This document shows, one piece after another, positions 16,801 to 31,555 of a DNA stretch of 64,000 nt. The stretch covers positions 1,674,001 through 1,738,000 of the forward strand of contig JAALGY010000061.1 of NCBI GenBank assembly GCA_032358165.1. The letters are read 5' to 3'. The notes under the pieces are model-generated. The model was not told the DNA's origin. It was given only the letters and a program-made list of their open reading frames with translations, and searched no databases. The translations under genes were made by a program, and so were the position numbers. The stretch is from Diplosphaera chodatii. Taxonomy: Eukaryota; Chlorophyta; Trebouxiophyceae; Prasiolales; Stichococcaceae. Within the stretch, counting starts at the first letter, position 1; every line of letters begins with the position of its first letter.

Positions 16801-18183
16801 TGAGGAACTGGACCTGCAGCCAGTGGCGAGCAGCTGCTGTCAGCTGTTTGCCTCTTGCGTCAGTTTGGTGGACGCGGCTGGCATGCCGCAGCTCAGCGGC
16901 GTGCGCCCAGGACCTGAGGTAGCAGTGATGCTACTCCAGAGTGGCGTGCGGCCAGCTTGGAGGAGCAGCGGGCGGGGCAATATGGACGGGGGCACATCAC
17001 TGCAGGTGGGCAGGGGCAGTGAGCAGGCGCACCCCAAGGCCGGGCGGGCCGCCGGCAATGTCGGCGCCGAAGCTGGGCACGTAGGGGCCCTCCAGCACCA
17101 TGCGCGCGCCGAACGCCACTTGGTATGCGTACAGGTCGTTGATCTGTACACGCAAGTTGTAATGAGTCAAATTGCCACAGCTGGGCAGGGAGCGTAGTGT
17201 CGAGAGGGCGGGTCAGACTTGAGGATAGCGGCAGCATGGCTAGGCATGCAACCGACCTGGTTCAGGCTGAGCACGCCGCCCCAGATGTTGACCACGTTGG
17301 AGGGCGTGGCCACGATCAGGGCATACTTGCCGGAGGTGGCGCTGTTGCTCAGGAACTGCAGGCAGTACACACAGGTTGTCAGCGGTGCCTGTGGCTACAA
17401 TGCCACCTCGCCTGCCCCCGGGGGAAGGTGCCCGCGCACGGTGCAGTGCATGTCATAGTCACACTTCGGGCTGTGGCACTGCATGAGGAGCAGCATGTGC
17501 TGACCTGTGTCATGTTGAGGGCGTTGGCGCCGCCCTCAATTTCAGACGGCTGCACGGCCCTGACCTCGAAGGGCGCGCCGTAGGCTGTCATCACGCTGGT
17601 GATGTGGTCGAACTGCGTCCATCTGCGGGCACCAGGATGAGCTTGCCGTCAGCAGCGTACATCAGCAACACGTTTGTTGGAGGTTTGAGCCCTTGGGCTG
17701 CACCGGCTGGGCAGTAGGCTGAGTGGCACAGCCAAGCACGTGAGCTTGAGCGCCGACGCTGTGTACTGAGGTCACACGCGTGTCGGCAAGCGCAATGGCA
17801 GACAAGCTGCAAAAGTGCAGCCCACGCGCTGTTGATGGGCACACAGCGAACTTCAGCCACTGTACGGCTGATGGCACAGCACCGCGGTGCTGACTGCGGT
17901 GCACGGCTCCAGACGGATGGTATCAAAGCCTCTATGGCATGATGCAGAGTCCAAATCCTGCCTGCAGGCTCGCCCCTGCCCCAATGTGCGCAGGTGAAAG
18001 ACTGCAAAGCTACAACGCCGCGTTGAGGCCGACACCCTGGGCCCAGGCCCTACTGCACGCTCACCCTGGGGTCGTGAGGATCAGGGTCGTCATCGACACG
18101 TCTTTGAGCGCTGCCGAGGCGCTGTGGACCGCCGCCAGCAGGCAGAGGGCTGTGATGGCAGCTGCAACGCGACCGCGAGCCAT
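13887..18183 (-). CDS. Secreted polysaccharide deacetylase, Agd3-like (carbohydrate esterase family 18 type)
   Basis: Fourteen minus-strand exons: 18183-18065, 17622-17505, 17355-17257, 17143-17033, 16813-16652, 16541-16335, 16209-16075, 15949-15832, 15689-15490, 15366-15138, 15015-14768, 14611-14471, 14306-14142, 13982-13887; 715 aa. A signal peptide (MARGRVAAAITALCLLAAV...) starts the protein. About 250 residues that may be the family's carbohydrate-binding domain follow. The deacetylase domain shows an Asp-Asp motif (IDDLFLATPE, D274-D275) and HHTFNHEVLN (H400, H404), consistent with the metal-binding Asp-His-His set. TPGISGFRNKDALQAL and the C-terminal region also look Agd3-like. Fungal Agd3 partly deacetylates GalNAc polymer outside the cell; similar action on an algal amino-sugar polymer is inferred. 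It is divergent with the cysteine-rich gene. Confidence 0.82.
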
Positions 18184-18698
18184 GGCTGCAGCTGTGTGGA
18201 ACTAGCAGCTGGCCAGCTGATCCGATGAAAATTCAAGTTTGAGAAGAGCTGGTAATCGCAGAACTGTGATTGTGATGTGTGTGGGCACTGCACCTTGTGT
18301 CTTGGCAGGTGCGCAATCGGTGCGAAAGCGCCACGTGTGGGTGATGTGGCCTTGAAGAGGTCTGGGAGGTGCCGTACTACCGTTTCCTTTCAGAAGGGTA
18401 AAACCTGAACGCAAACTCTGGCTGGATGATTGGAACCCCCTTTCCCAGTGAAAACTGCAGTACAACAGGTGCTCGGACGGCAGCGCCCGGCAGCGATCTC
18501 CCCTAGCTGACACGCGGCTCGGGCTCACATCGCAGTCACCCATCTTGCGCGAAGCAGATTGTACTTTGCCACTGTTCTTCATCGCCGCTGTCTGCAGATC
18601 CTTTGCCAGCTTCCCGAGTTTGCCATCGTTGAAAGCTTGTTGTTCAAGCGAGCCGCACGCGACCAGGTGCAGCTCAGCCACCCGACAGCGTTCGCAGC
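18184..18698. promoter_or_regulatory. Shared divergent promoter region (CE18-like gene and Cys-rich secreted gene)
   Basis: 515 bp lie between two outward-facing start codons, both of secreted proteins. No TATA box was recognised. Co-expression of the pair is an inference from this spacing. Confidence 0.5.
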
Positions 18699-19684
18699 AT
18701 GGCAGCACGCAGCCACTCAACGCAGCTACTGTTGCTGCTGGCAGCGGCTCTGCTGCTGGTGCAGCTCTGCAGCGCCCACGGCGACCCGCCGAGGCTGCGG
18801 GAGCTGGTGAAGAAGAACCCGCGGGGCGCGCTGCTGTGCCCCAGCGGCGAGACCCTCGACACCAGCGACAACGACGCCGCACAGAACCCCGGCTGCGTGC
18901 CGTGCGGCGCCGCCCTGCAGTATGCCTGCGGTGAGCACTCTCGCTGTTTGCCTGCCTTTCAGTTGACCGGCTGTTGCGGCTCCCTTTCACAGCCTGCCAT
19001 TCTTTACACGGGGGCCGTATTGGCCCACCTTAGCCCCAGCCTCGGCAGGAGCCGATCTGCAGTTCGGTAACAATGGTACTTTACGACTTTCTTGACGTCT
19101 GGTGTCGCGTGCCACCTGCAGATGGTCGCCGGTGCAAGCGTGGCCTGAAGGTTCTTGATAACAGCGGAGCACGGCAGCCCATCTGCATACCAGACGGTGA
19201 GCACTTGCCACCAGGCAGGCTTGCAGTGCCTGTTGGCAGCCTCTGTGCAGCATCCACCATGCTGCACATGGTGTGTTCATCCTGCTCTGCCACACCATGC
19301 TGACGCATCTGCACCGTGGCACAACCATGCACTACAGCACCAACTGATGGTCCATGATGTCCGCCGCAGATGACTTCAAGATCCGCACCGACAGGCGCAC
19401 TGCTCGCGGCAGGCACGCCAACAAGGGTGGCGGGGCCACGGTCGGCGTCACCAAGGATGTCGGGTGCGCTGCTTTCAGCTTTTGAAGATGATCGGCTGTG
19501 CTGCTGCATGGCGCTCGACCACCGCACCACGTGATGTGGCGTCACACGTCAGATGCCGAGGCTGATGGCTGCTTGGTGCTTTGTGTACAGGTGCGGCGTC
19601 CTTGGGTGGGCGTGCTGCCCGGACAATGTGTGCGAACAAGGCGGATTCTGCAACGGCAGCACCTGCGTCAACAACTCCCCTTGA
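18699..19684 (+). CDS. Small secreted cysteine-rich protein
   Basis: Exons 18699-18930, 19122-19196, 19370-19463 and 19591-19684 give 164 aa. A strong signal peptide (residues 1-26, LLLLLAAALLLVQLCSA) is followed by 12 cysteines, enough for six disulfides. They cluster in an N-terminal module (CVPCGAALQYAC, RRCKRG, ICIPD) and a C-terminal module (CGVLGWACCPDNVCEQGGFC), joined by a basic Gly-rich linker. The adjacent Cys-Cys recalls granulin or carbohydrate-binding knottin folds, but I cannot place it in a family. It diverges from the CE18-like gene, so a role at the same extracellular polymer is possible. TGTAA at 20146 is a candidate poly(A) signal. Confidence 0.8.
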
Positions 19685-20759
19685 TACCAGCCCCCTGACC
19701 CCGCGGCACGCGTGGCGACTCGCAGCTGGTTGCGCCCACTGCGCACAACATCAGAACCTTTAGCAAACCAAGTGCCGAACTCAGACTCATTTGTTAGTCT
19801 TTTCGAAGGTCGTGTATCGAGTTTGATCAGCTGCTGCACATGAGCAATCGCCTTGTCGTTGATGTGTCGTGGCCGGCATGTCAAGCAGTAATACAACTAG
19901 CTACAGTGCTGCCACATGCTCGTCTCAATGTCGCCACCCATGCTGCTGCGCTAATGCTGCTGTTCCACCGGCTGCTTCTGCCGCAGAGTACACGTTGCTG
20001 GGCTGTCACCTGCAGTCCTGCAGCCACTGTGCGCATGATGCAGTGCCGCCATCAAGCATGGCTACAAGGCTTCCGACCCTTCTCTGGCTGTATGACCTTG
20101 TACATATGCAAGCTACCGAGCAGACAGTCGTCACAGCATTGCTGTTGTAAGCTGTATGACAGCAGGCGCCATGACAGTCTGAACTGTCATGTGTTGAGAT
20201 GCGCAGTGATGCCCACCAGCTCCCTCATGCCCGTATGCTGCATGCGCAGCATGCAGGAGAAGATGATGCCAGTTCACAGGAGCCAAAGCTGAAGGCGATA
20301 CGCCGCAAAAGTAGGTCTGTCACTCATCGCACCGTCGGCAGTTTGAAGTCCAATGTGCAGCCCCCTGCAACATGCAGCGAGGTACCGAGGTTGCACGCAG
20401 CAGGTGTTGCATGCAGATTCTGCACCGACATGCACGGTGATCAGTTCGAGCGCGACTCCTCGTCTACCGCTCTCGTTACCGCTGTTGCAGGCTGCAAGCG
20501 CACACAGATCACCTCAGATCAGCACTGCTACTTGGGCAGATCCTGAAAGCAGTGGTTGCAAATCCACCCGCCCATACACTCCCACGTTTGACATCATATA
20601 CCCACGGCGTTGCTGCAGGAGCTGACCACAAATGAGCAGCAGCGCCAGCAGCATGTCGACGCTGCGCCATGGCAAGCGGATGGAGTGCACAGGCAGACCG
20701 CCATCACGAACATGCCAGCCTTGAGCTGTTGAAATCTACGTGAGGGACGCTGCGCAGCT
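19685..20759. other. Intergenic region; no gene seen
   Basis: 1.08 kb between the Cys-rich gene and the transporter. Short ORFs have no recognisable content. It holds the 3' UTR of one gene and the promoter of the next. Confidence 0.6.
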
Positions 20760-23219
20760 ATGGCGGGGCAGGCCGGCAAGTCCATGGCCGCCGCCAACCT
20801 GCTGATGCTGCGGGAGGGCGCGGTGTCGCATGCGTACGTGCTGCTGTGGATCGTGCTGTCCGCCACGGTCATCATGTTCAACAAGTACCTCCTCACGTAC
20901 TCTGGTGAGTCGGCTGTGACAGTTCACAGCCGTGCATTGCCGTGAACCACCGTATAGAAGCCTGCTTGCATGTCAGGCGCAAGGCATGCACAGCACGCCA
21001 CATGGGAGTCCACTGAACCACCATGGCATTGCGCTTAGCAGGTGCGGTGATGCGCTGTAGGCTTCCCATACCCGGTGACGCTGACGATGTGGCACATGGC
21101 GTTCTGCTCGGTGGCTGCTGCGGTGCTGGTGCGCCTGCGGTATGTGCCAGCGACAGAGGGCATCACCCGAGAGGTGCGCGCAATCACCATGTCCTACAGC
21201 GCTACCCACAAGCACCAGCCGCTCTCTGCTGCTTGACGTCGCTGAACGCAGCACTAGGCCGCCATTGAAGTCATATCTGGCACTGCCCCAAGCCGCGAGT
21301 TTGCGTATGAGCTGCAGACCCTGCCGCATATGCAGCGGCATTGAGGCAGACACCACATCGAGGCTTCTGCTGTGCGCCGCCAGCAGGCAGGCAGTGTGCT
21401 GCTGTTCTTCCAGGTGTACATCAAGGCGATCCTGCCGATCGGCGCGCTGTTTAGCGTCAACCTGTGGCTGGGCAACACCGCGGTCATGTACATCAGCGTC
21501 GCCTTTGCGCAGATGCTCAAGGTCCGCTGGGCAGGTCCGCCAGCGCCGCTGCTCTCAACCCGTCCACTGGCGATGCTGGACTACTCGCTGCGTATGCCAG
21601 CTGCAAGACCGTCCTGCTGTTGCGCGGTGCCTTCCTGCCAGGACTTCCATGCTGCTCACCTGGGACTTGGGACACGATGCAGGCGCTCATGCCGGCGTCG
21701 GTGTTCCTCGTCGGCATGGTGCTGGGGACCGAGGCGTGGCACCCCGGCACGGCCGCCAACATGGTGGTCGTCACGGCCGGCGTCGCCGTCGCCTCCTACG
21801 GCGAGGTGCGCCAGCTGCTTGCCCCACGAACCCGCATGCATGTGGGATGCTACGCCGCCCACAGCCTCACCGGCTCTGGCAGCACGTCCAACAGATTCTG
21901 CCTGACGAGCAGCAGCATGTACTGCTGGGTGCAGCGGCCCTGCCCAGGTGCAGCAGTATCCTGCAGGTGGATTGTGCCAGAGGGTGTTGACAGTCCTGCA
22001 ACATGTGTGCAGGTCAACTTCGTGCTGATCGGGCTCGTGGCCCAGGTGGTCGCCATCATAGCAGAGGCAGTCCGCTTGTCGCTGGTGCAGGTGACCTCAC
22101 ACGCCCTGCTCGCAACACGGCTTGTGCAGCATCCTCACACACCCCCTGCTCGCTACACGGCCTGTGCAGCAGCCTCAGCACACAGCTCACAGCTGCACCA
22201 GCGAGATCAGAGGCTTGCTGTGGTGTTGATGAAATACAAAATACACCCACAAACCGGTGCCAAACAGCAGGAAGCATCTGCGTTTTGCAGGTGCTGCTGC
22301 AGAAGCGGGGCCTGCGCCTGAACCCGGTGACCACCCTGTACTACGTGGCCCCCTGCTGCCTGGGCTTCCTGACCATCCCGTGGGCCGCGCTGGAGGCTCC
22401 CCGAATGTTTGCGGCCGGCGAGCCGCTGGCGCTGGACCCGGTGGTGTTTGTCAGCAACGCCATGGCTGCATTCGCACTCAACATGTCGGTGAGCAGCAGG
22501 GTGTTTCACGGGTTTGGCATAATCTGTGTCAGGGCGTCGAGGTCAGGAAGTGGCAGCTGCTCTGAGCAGGCAGCCCTTGGCTCATGCAAGCCATGCGCTG
22601 TGATGCTCTGTTGGCCCTCCTGGTGATGCAGTCGCCTGCTGCTCAGCGACGACATCATGCGTTATTCACGGACATGAGGAGGAGGGACGAAAGACAGCCT
22701 GGTCATGGTGCTGAACCCACCGCGTCGTCAGGTTGACGCTGCAAGGTGTCCCTATGCAGGTGTTCCTGCTGATTGGGCGCACCAGTGCGCTCACCATGAA
22801 CATCGGGGGCGTGGTGAAGGACTGGCTGCTGATCGGGCTCAGCGTGGCGCTGTACCGCTCGCCGGTCTCGCGCCTCAACCTCGCGGGCTACTTTGTGGCC
22901 TTCCTGTCGGTGCGCACAATGCGCCCCTGCTGCTGTCTGGCATGCCGGTGTCAGGTTGGGTGTAGAGTTCTGACCTTCTAGCACCTGCAGCTGCAGCGAA
23001 TGCATCGCTTTTTCGTCCAGGCAGGCCCGGCAATGAGCACTGCCCCAGCCGGCGCTGATGTATTTGCAGGTGCTGTACTACAACGTGAGCAAGATCCTGG
23101 CGGCGCGGCGGCAGGCGCAGCAGGCGGCGGCGGCGGCGGCGCTGTCGCGCATGAGCCGCGCCCCCAGCGAGGAGGGGCTGCCCCTGGTGGAGCGCCGAGC
23201 CGCCGGCGACAGGGCTTAG
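20760..23219 (+). CDS. Sugar-phosphate/nucleotide-sugar transporter, TPT/DMT superfamily
   Basis: Eight exons: 20760-20904, 21061-21173, 21414-21521, 21683-21805, 22013-22090, 22291-22488, 22760-22909 and 23070-23219; 354 aa, with about 9-10 hydrophobic helices. Motifs fit the plant triose-phosphate-translocator-like family: MFNKYLLTYSGFPYPVTLTM, LWLGNTAVMYISVAFAQMLK and the late SALTMNIGGVVKDW. No plastid transit peptide is evident, so Golgi or ER membrane is more likely. The C-terminal tail is cytosolic, Ala/Arg-rich and charged. The substrate cannot be read from sequence. Its place among amino-sugar genes suggests a UDP-GlcNAc or UDP-GalNAc carrier (inference). Candidate poly(A) signal TGTAA at 23648. 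Confidence 0.9.
22095..22190 (+). repeat. Imperfect tandem repeat in transporter intron 5
   Basis: A unit of about 38-40 bp beginning CCTCACAC occurs at 22095 and 22133, with a partial third copy near 22173. It is inside the intron 22091-22290 and is non-coding. Confidence 0.6.
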
Positions 23220-24429
23220 GCTGATGGTGCCCAGCTGGTGGTCAATGTGCGTTTGGATGTGTACCGGGCAATTGTGGCTCTGCGCTGCGTGGGCTGCGGC
23301 AACCATGACACCACATGAGGAGGGTACCAGCAGTCAGCGGACCCAAGCGGGACCTCTGCCGCTTGGGTGGTGACCCTTTTGAACCTGTCGCGGGATGAGC
23401 GCAGCACATGACCCACCGAGCAGCACGGCTTCGGAGCCGTGCTCGGCGGGAGGCAGCACATCAGACATGGGAGCAGATAGATGGTGTCAGGGCTGCAGTG
23501 CCGAGACGCCTGATGGCAGCGTGCTGCTGCAGGGTGGGAGGGGGCTGCCGACTGGGCGTACGAGCGGTGCCACCTAGTAGGTGTCAGCGGTGCCACGCTG
23601 GCGTACTGCTGCCACTTGTCAGCGACCTGCACTTGGCCTCCTCCATCTGTAACGGAACTTCCACAGCCACATTGCCCCGCTCACAATCTCGCAGCTCCGC
23701 TATTAACTTGCCATCTTCTTGTGCTGCAACTCCAGGTTGCCTGCCTCAGCTGCTGTGCCCGGCTCACTCCGCCGCACAAGCCACATCAAGCAGCCGGTAG
23801 TCGCCTGCGCGCCACAACCGCTCCCACAGAGCAGCACAGCCATCTTCGACAAGCCTCAGGGTACGTGCAATTCCTTTCCGATTCCATCGCAGCGCCCCCG
23901 AATGCATAGGCATGAGCAGAAACCAGCATGCCGGCTGGTAGTGGCAAGATTGGTGTGCAACAGCCCGCCTGGCGCCAGCGCTGCTTCATGCATGTACGCT
24001 TGCATGCCTGGTGGCTGTTCAAGCGATCGTAATTGCCTCCCTGCGGCACCGCTGGTGAAGCTGCCCTATCCGCGGCTGAAGGTGTCGGAAGGTGGTCGGC
24101 GTACCATTAGCGTGTTCTGCTAGGTTCATGGCTCTGCACACGTCTTTGTGAGCTGCATGCACATTTGATTGCAGCTCTAGAACGAACAACACATCAAATG
24201 CCTGAACACTGTCCGGGTGCACGATTCCGCTGCCGATTACATGCTATGGAGCCCACCTTTGCATCGTCACTGCCAAAAGGCAATACATTGTGAGCAGGCC
24301 TCGCGCGCCCTGCATGCCACGCACAGCACAGCACACTTGCACAGGCCTTGGTCCAGCGCTACTTGGCCACCGGTGTCTGATGGTATTGGTGCATCTGTGC
24401 GCAGGTAGCTGCACCACAGCACAGCCACC
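23220..24429. other. Intergenic region between the transporter and GFAT copy 2
   Basis: 1.2 kb with no recognisable gene. It contains a GC-rich hairpin at 23417-23445 and a candidate TGTAA poly(A) signal at 23648-23652. The GFAT copy 2 promoter is at its right end. Confidence 0.6.
23417..23445. repeat. GC-rich inverted repeat (hairpin) with a TCGG loop
   Basis: CGAG-CAG-CACGGCT, loop TCGG, then AGCCGTG-CTCG: an 11-bp stem with a 3-nt bulge on the left arm. It lies about 200 bp past the transporter stop, probably in its 3' UTR. Confidence 0.6.
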
Positions 24430-28565
<4,136 letters not shown>

Positions 28566-29806
28566 ACGCAACCCACTCCCTCGACAGCGGGACATGGCAG
28601 CAGACGGCAGCAGCAGCGCTGGGGCTTTGGCGCTGACTGGAGGCATGGAAGAAACGGGGCTCAGAGCCCGCACCGCTTGGCGGGAATGGTTTTGCAAGGG
28701 GGGCGGGGTGTAGAGACTTCGGTGACAGCACACGGCTGGCAGGAGCAAGAAGCAGAATGGCAGCAGCCAGACAACCAACGGCCAGTGCCCAGGGCAGCAG
28801 GTCCTCTAAGACTACAACACCATCAAGACTGCACAGCACTGCAGGCAGGAAACCCGTGAGACTGCTGCACTGCCAGTGATAGCAGCAGGACAGGCGGTGT
28901 GCATATGATTCGTTCCCAGGAGCACACTGATCCCAGTCACTCGAACCATGACTGGCCGAGCAGTTGACTGGAGAAGCACGAATCTGCAGCCGGCCGCTTT
29001 TGTGTGCAGACTTGTTTACGCGGACATTCACTTCCAGAATTGCTTCATCTGTTTGCTAGACCACCTTTTTTACCGACGAACCTGTATGTGTTTCCAGTAA
29101 CTCTCGGCCCACAACTGTAAACGGCACAGACGATGACCTCAGACCAGCAGCTGCTGCGGCCTCATGGCAACAAACATAATCACGTGCAACATCACAACAA
29201 CATCATGCCTCCTTCACTGTATGCTACCACGAGTGAAATACGTGTGTGCACAACGTTGTGCTCCTCCACACTGCATGTGTTTGCCCCACTTGACCCAGCA
29301 CACGTAACCTCTGGTTGCAATTGCTGGCCCGCTGTTGGCCCGCTGTTGCCTGTGGGCTGCTGGTACCTGTACCCGATGCTGACGTGGCAAAGATGGACCT
29401 ACCCATGTGTGTTGTGGCAAGCACCTGCAGGGATCCAGCACAACACAGCCAGTGGCAAACTGCCAAGCTCCGTGTGCAGAGGCCATAGTGAGCTCGTTGA
29501 GCAGCACGCGTTGCGCAGGCGGTTTTGTTGTTCACGGACTGCAAAGTGCACCGGCCACGGGTGGCAGGTCATTAGCTGACAGGTGCGAAGGGCATCTACA
29601 ACGTACAAGCTGCCACAGGCTCGTGGCCTACAAGCCTGCATGACTGGCACTGGCCATGCTGGCTGCAGCTCGCGTAGCACTGGCCGCAAGCAAGCGCTGT
29701 GCAGCCTGTCTTACGTTTTGCGAGGATTACTGCAGGGTTCTGGCGAAGCACAGTCATTGCCGCAGCCAGCACAGGCAGCACGGCGGTCTACACTGGCTGA
29801 TTTGCC
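28566..29806. other. Intergenic region; no gene seen
   Basis: 1.24 kb between GFAT copy 2 and the GH135-like gene. No ORF is convincing. An undetected 5' exon encoding a signal peptide for the GH135-like gene could lie in its right part. Confidence 0.5.
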
Positions 29807-30991
29807 ATGGTGTGGCGGTGTGCAGCGCCGCTGATACTCCTCATCCCGTTGTACATCTTCCCAACACCTGATGTCTACGAGCAAGTGGTGAGTGCATCAG
29901 CCTGCTGGACGGTCATGCGCTCAGCTGTGCAGCAAACCACTGTGCAGCTACAGAAGAGATTATAACAGGGGTGCCAAGTGCAGGCGAAGGCGGGTGGGTC
30001 GGCAATCGCGATTGTCACCGGCGCAGACAGCGGGCCCCCGGACCCCAACAGCCGCGACATTTTGCAGTACAATGACGGCTTCAAACAGCTGTCGGACGCG
30101 GGCGTGGGGCTGGCGGGCTACGTGTCCACCAAATACGGGGCGCGGGCGCTGTCGGATGTGGTGGCGGACGTGAGCGCATGGTATGATCAGCACGGCGGCC
30201 AGATGGCAGGCATCTTCCTGGACGAGTACCCTGCAGAGGTGGCGCTGCGTGATGACCGCTCATTATGTAGTGAAGGCTGCCGACTGGCAGCTGACGTCAC
30301 CTGTGCAGTGGTCGGCGCCACGTCAATTGCAGCGCCCTGCCCAGCTGCACAGCAAGTGGCGCAAGGTGGTGCAGCGGCCGTGCGTTGACCACGAGGCCAC
30401 TGCTCCCGCAGCATGCCAAATCTCGCAATGCTGCTGTGCAGGCGACGCCGGCCATGCTGACGTATTACACGGCTGCTACCGCCGCGGTGAAAACGCATGG
30501 CACAAAGCAGCTGGTCATCGCCAACCCTGGCGTCATGCCCGCTCCGCAGCTGGCGAAGCTGGTGCGTCCTCCTTCTTGCGTCACATGCTGAAGCTCCTGC
30601 TGCACACGCCTGGGGCCGTCGTGCATGGCTTGCAGGCTGCAGCATGTGAGCAGGGTGCACTGGAGGACGCAGTGATGCACAATGCTCGCAGGCAGATGTG
30701 GTGGTGACGTTCGAGAGCGCCTACAGCGAGTGGGCTGCTACAGGGCTGCCCCGCAGCGGCGTACAGCAGTGGCCAGAGACCGTCAAAACGGCTGCACTGG
30801 TGTACAACACGAGCAGCAGTCTAGATGCTGCAATGCTACAGCGGCAGATGCTGCGTGCGCAGCTTCTAGGTTACTCGTACCTATACCTGACAGACGGCAC
30901 GATGCCAGACCCGTGGGGGCAGCTTCCCGCCTTCTTTGATGAGGAAGTGACGACTGTCTTGACCGCAGTGCAGCAGAACGCAACGTTTTGA
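29807..30991 (+). CDS. Spherulin-4/GH135-like glycoside hydrolase (Sph3-like)
   Basis: Exons 29807-29887, 29984-30238, 30442-30561 and 30692-30991 join in phase to 251 aa, close to the catalytic-domain length of the spherulin-4 family. The barrel start LLIPLYIFPTPDVYEQV, the middle GIFLDEYP (Asp107-Glu108) and the later VVVTFESAYSEW (Glu160) match the family pattern, including an adjacent Asp-Glu pair and a distant Glu implicated in catalysis in fungal Sph3. Sph3 is an endo-hydrolase of GalNAc-containing galactosaminogalactan, made in the same fungal cluster as Agd3. The ATG used follows an in-frame stop. No separate signal peptide precedes the barrel, so a 5' exon may be missing. It is followed by the epimerase gene. 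Candidate poly(A) signal TGTAA at 31229. Confidence 0.8.
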
Positions 30992-31555
30992 TGTGTCTGT
31001 GGGTGGTTGGGGAAAACGGGGGTTGAGTCTGGGAGGTGTCCATGCAGCACTCAGATGTTTGGTCAATCTTGATGCCAGCTTAGGGGCGCACTCAGTCTTT
31101 TCGGCGTGGTTTCGCACTCAGTGTCATGTCTTGACGGCGGTTCGAATGGGAGTTTGCCCTCCTTGTAGGCTGAGACAGCTGCTGCCGCTCGCGGGGGGGT
31201 TTGATGCGCACATGCCTGTGCAGCACGCTGTAATGACTCGGCATCGGTAGCACAAATGCTTTTCCAGGCAGTGGTGCCACGTCGTGCCTGTTATGCTGCC
31301 CTCATTCCCCTTGCTGTCCAGTGCCTGCCATCGCCGGCACTGATCAGCTGCTCGGGTCACCACCTGTTGGTACGGGCAACTCCTCCCGTACAGCCGCGTG
31401 ACACAGCCTGCAGACTGGCACTGCAGCAGCGGCTGGCTGCCCAAACTCAATGTCTCATGAACCTTTGGCTTGCAGTGGGACTCTGTGTCGCGGTTGCAGC
31501 GGCGGACTTGGCGGCACTGCAGCGATGGCGACTCGATAGTCGAGGCGAAGGCGCC
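30992..31555. other. Intergenic/leader region before the epimerase
   Basis: 564 bp. The last 300 bp are open in frame with the epimerase (from 31256) and could encode an N-terminal extension including a hydrophobic stretch (MNLWLAVGLCVAVAA). More likely it is 5' UTR, because 31556 has a strong start context (GCGCCATGG) and gives a normal-length enzyme. Confidence 0.5.

Noticed and set aside
30239..30441. Extra coding exon in the GH135-like gene from read-through
   Set aside because: Read-through adds residues with no family match. Splicing 30238 to 30442 restores a normal barrel sequence in phase.
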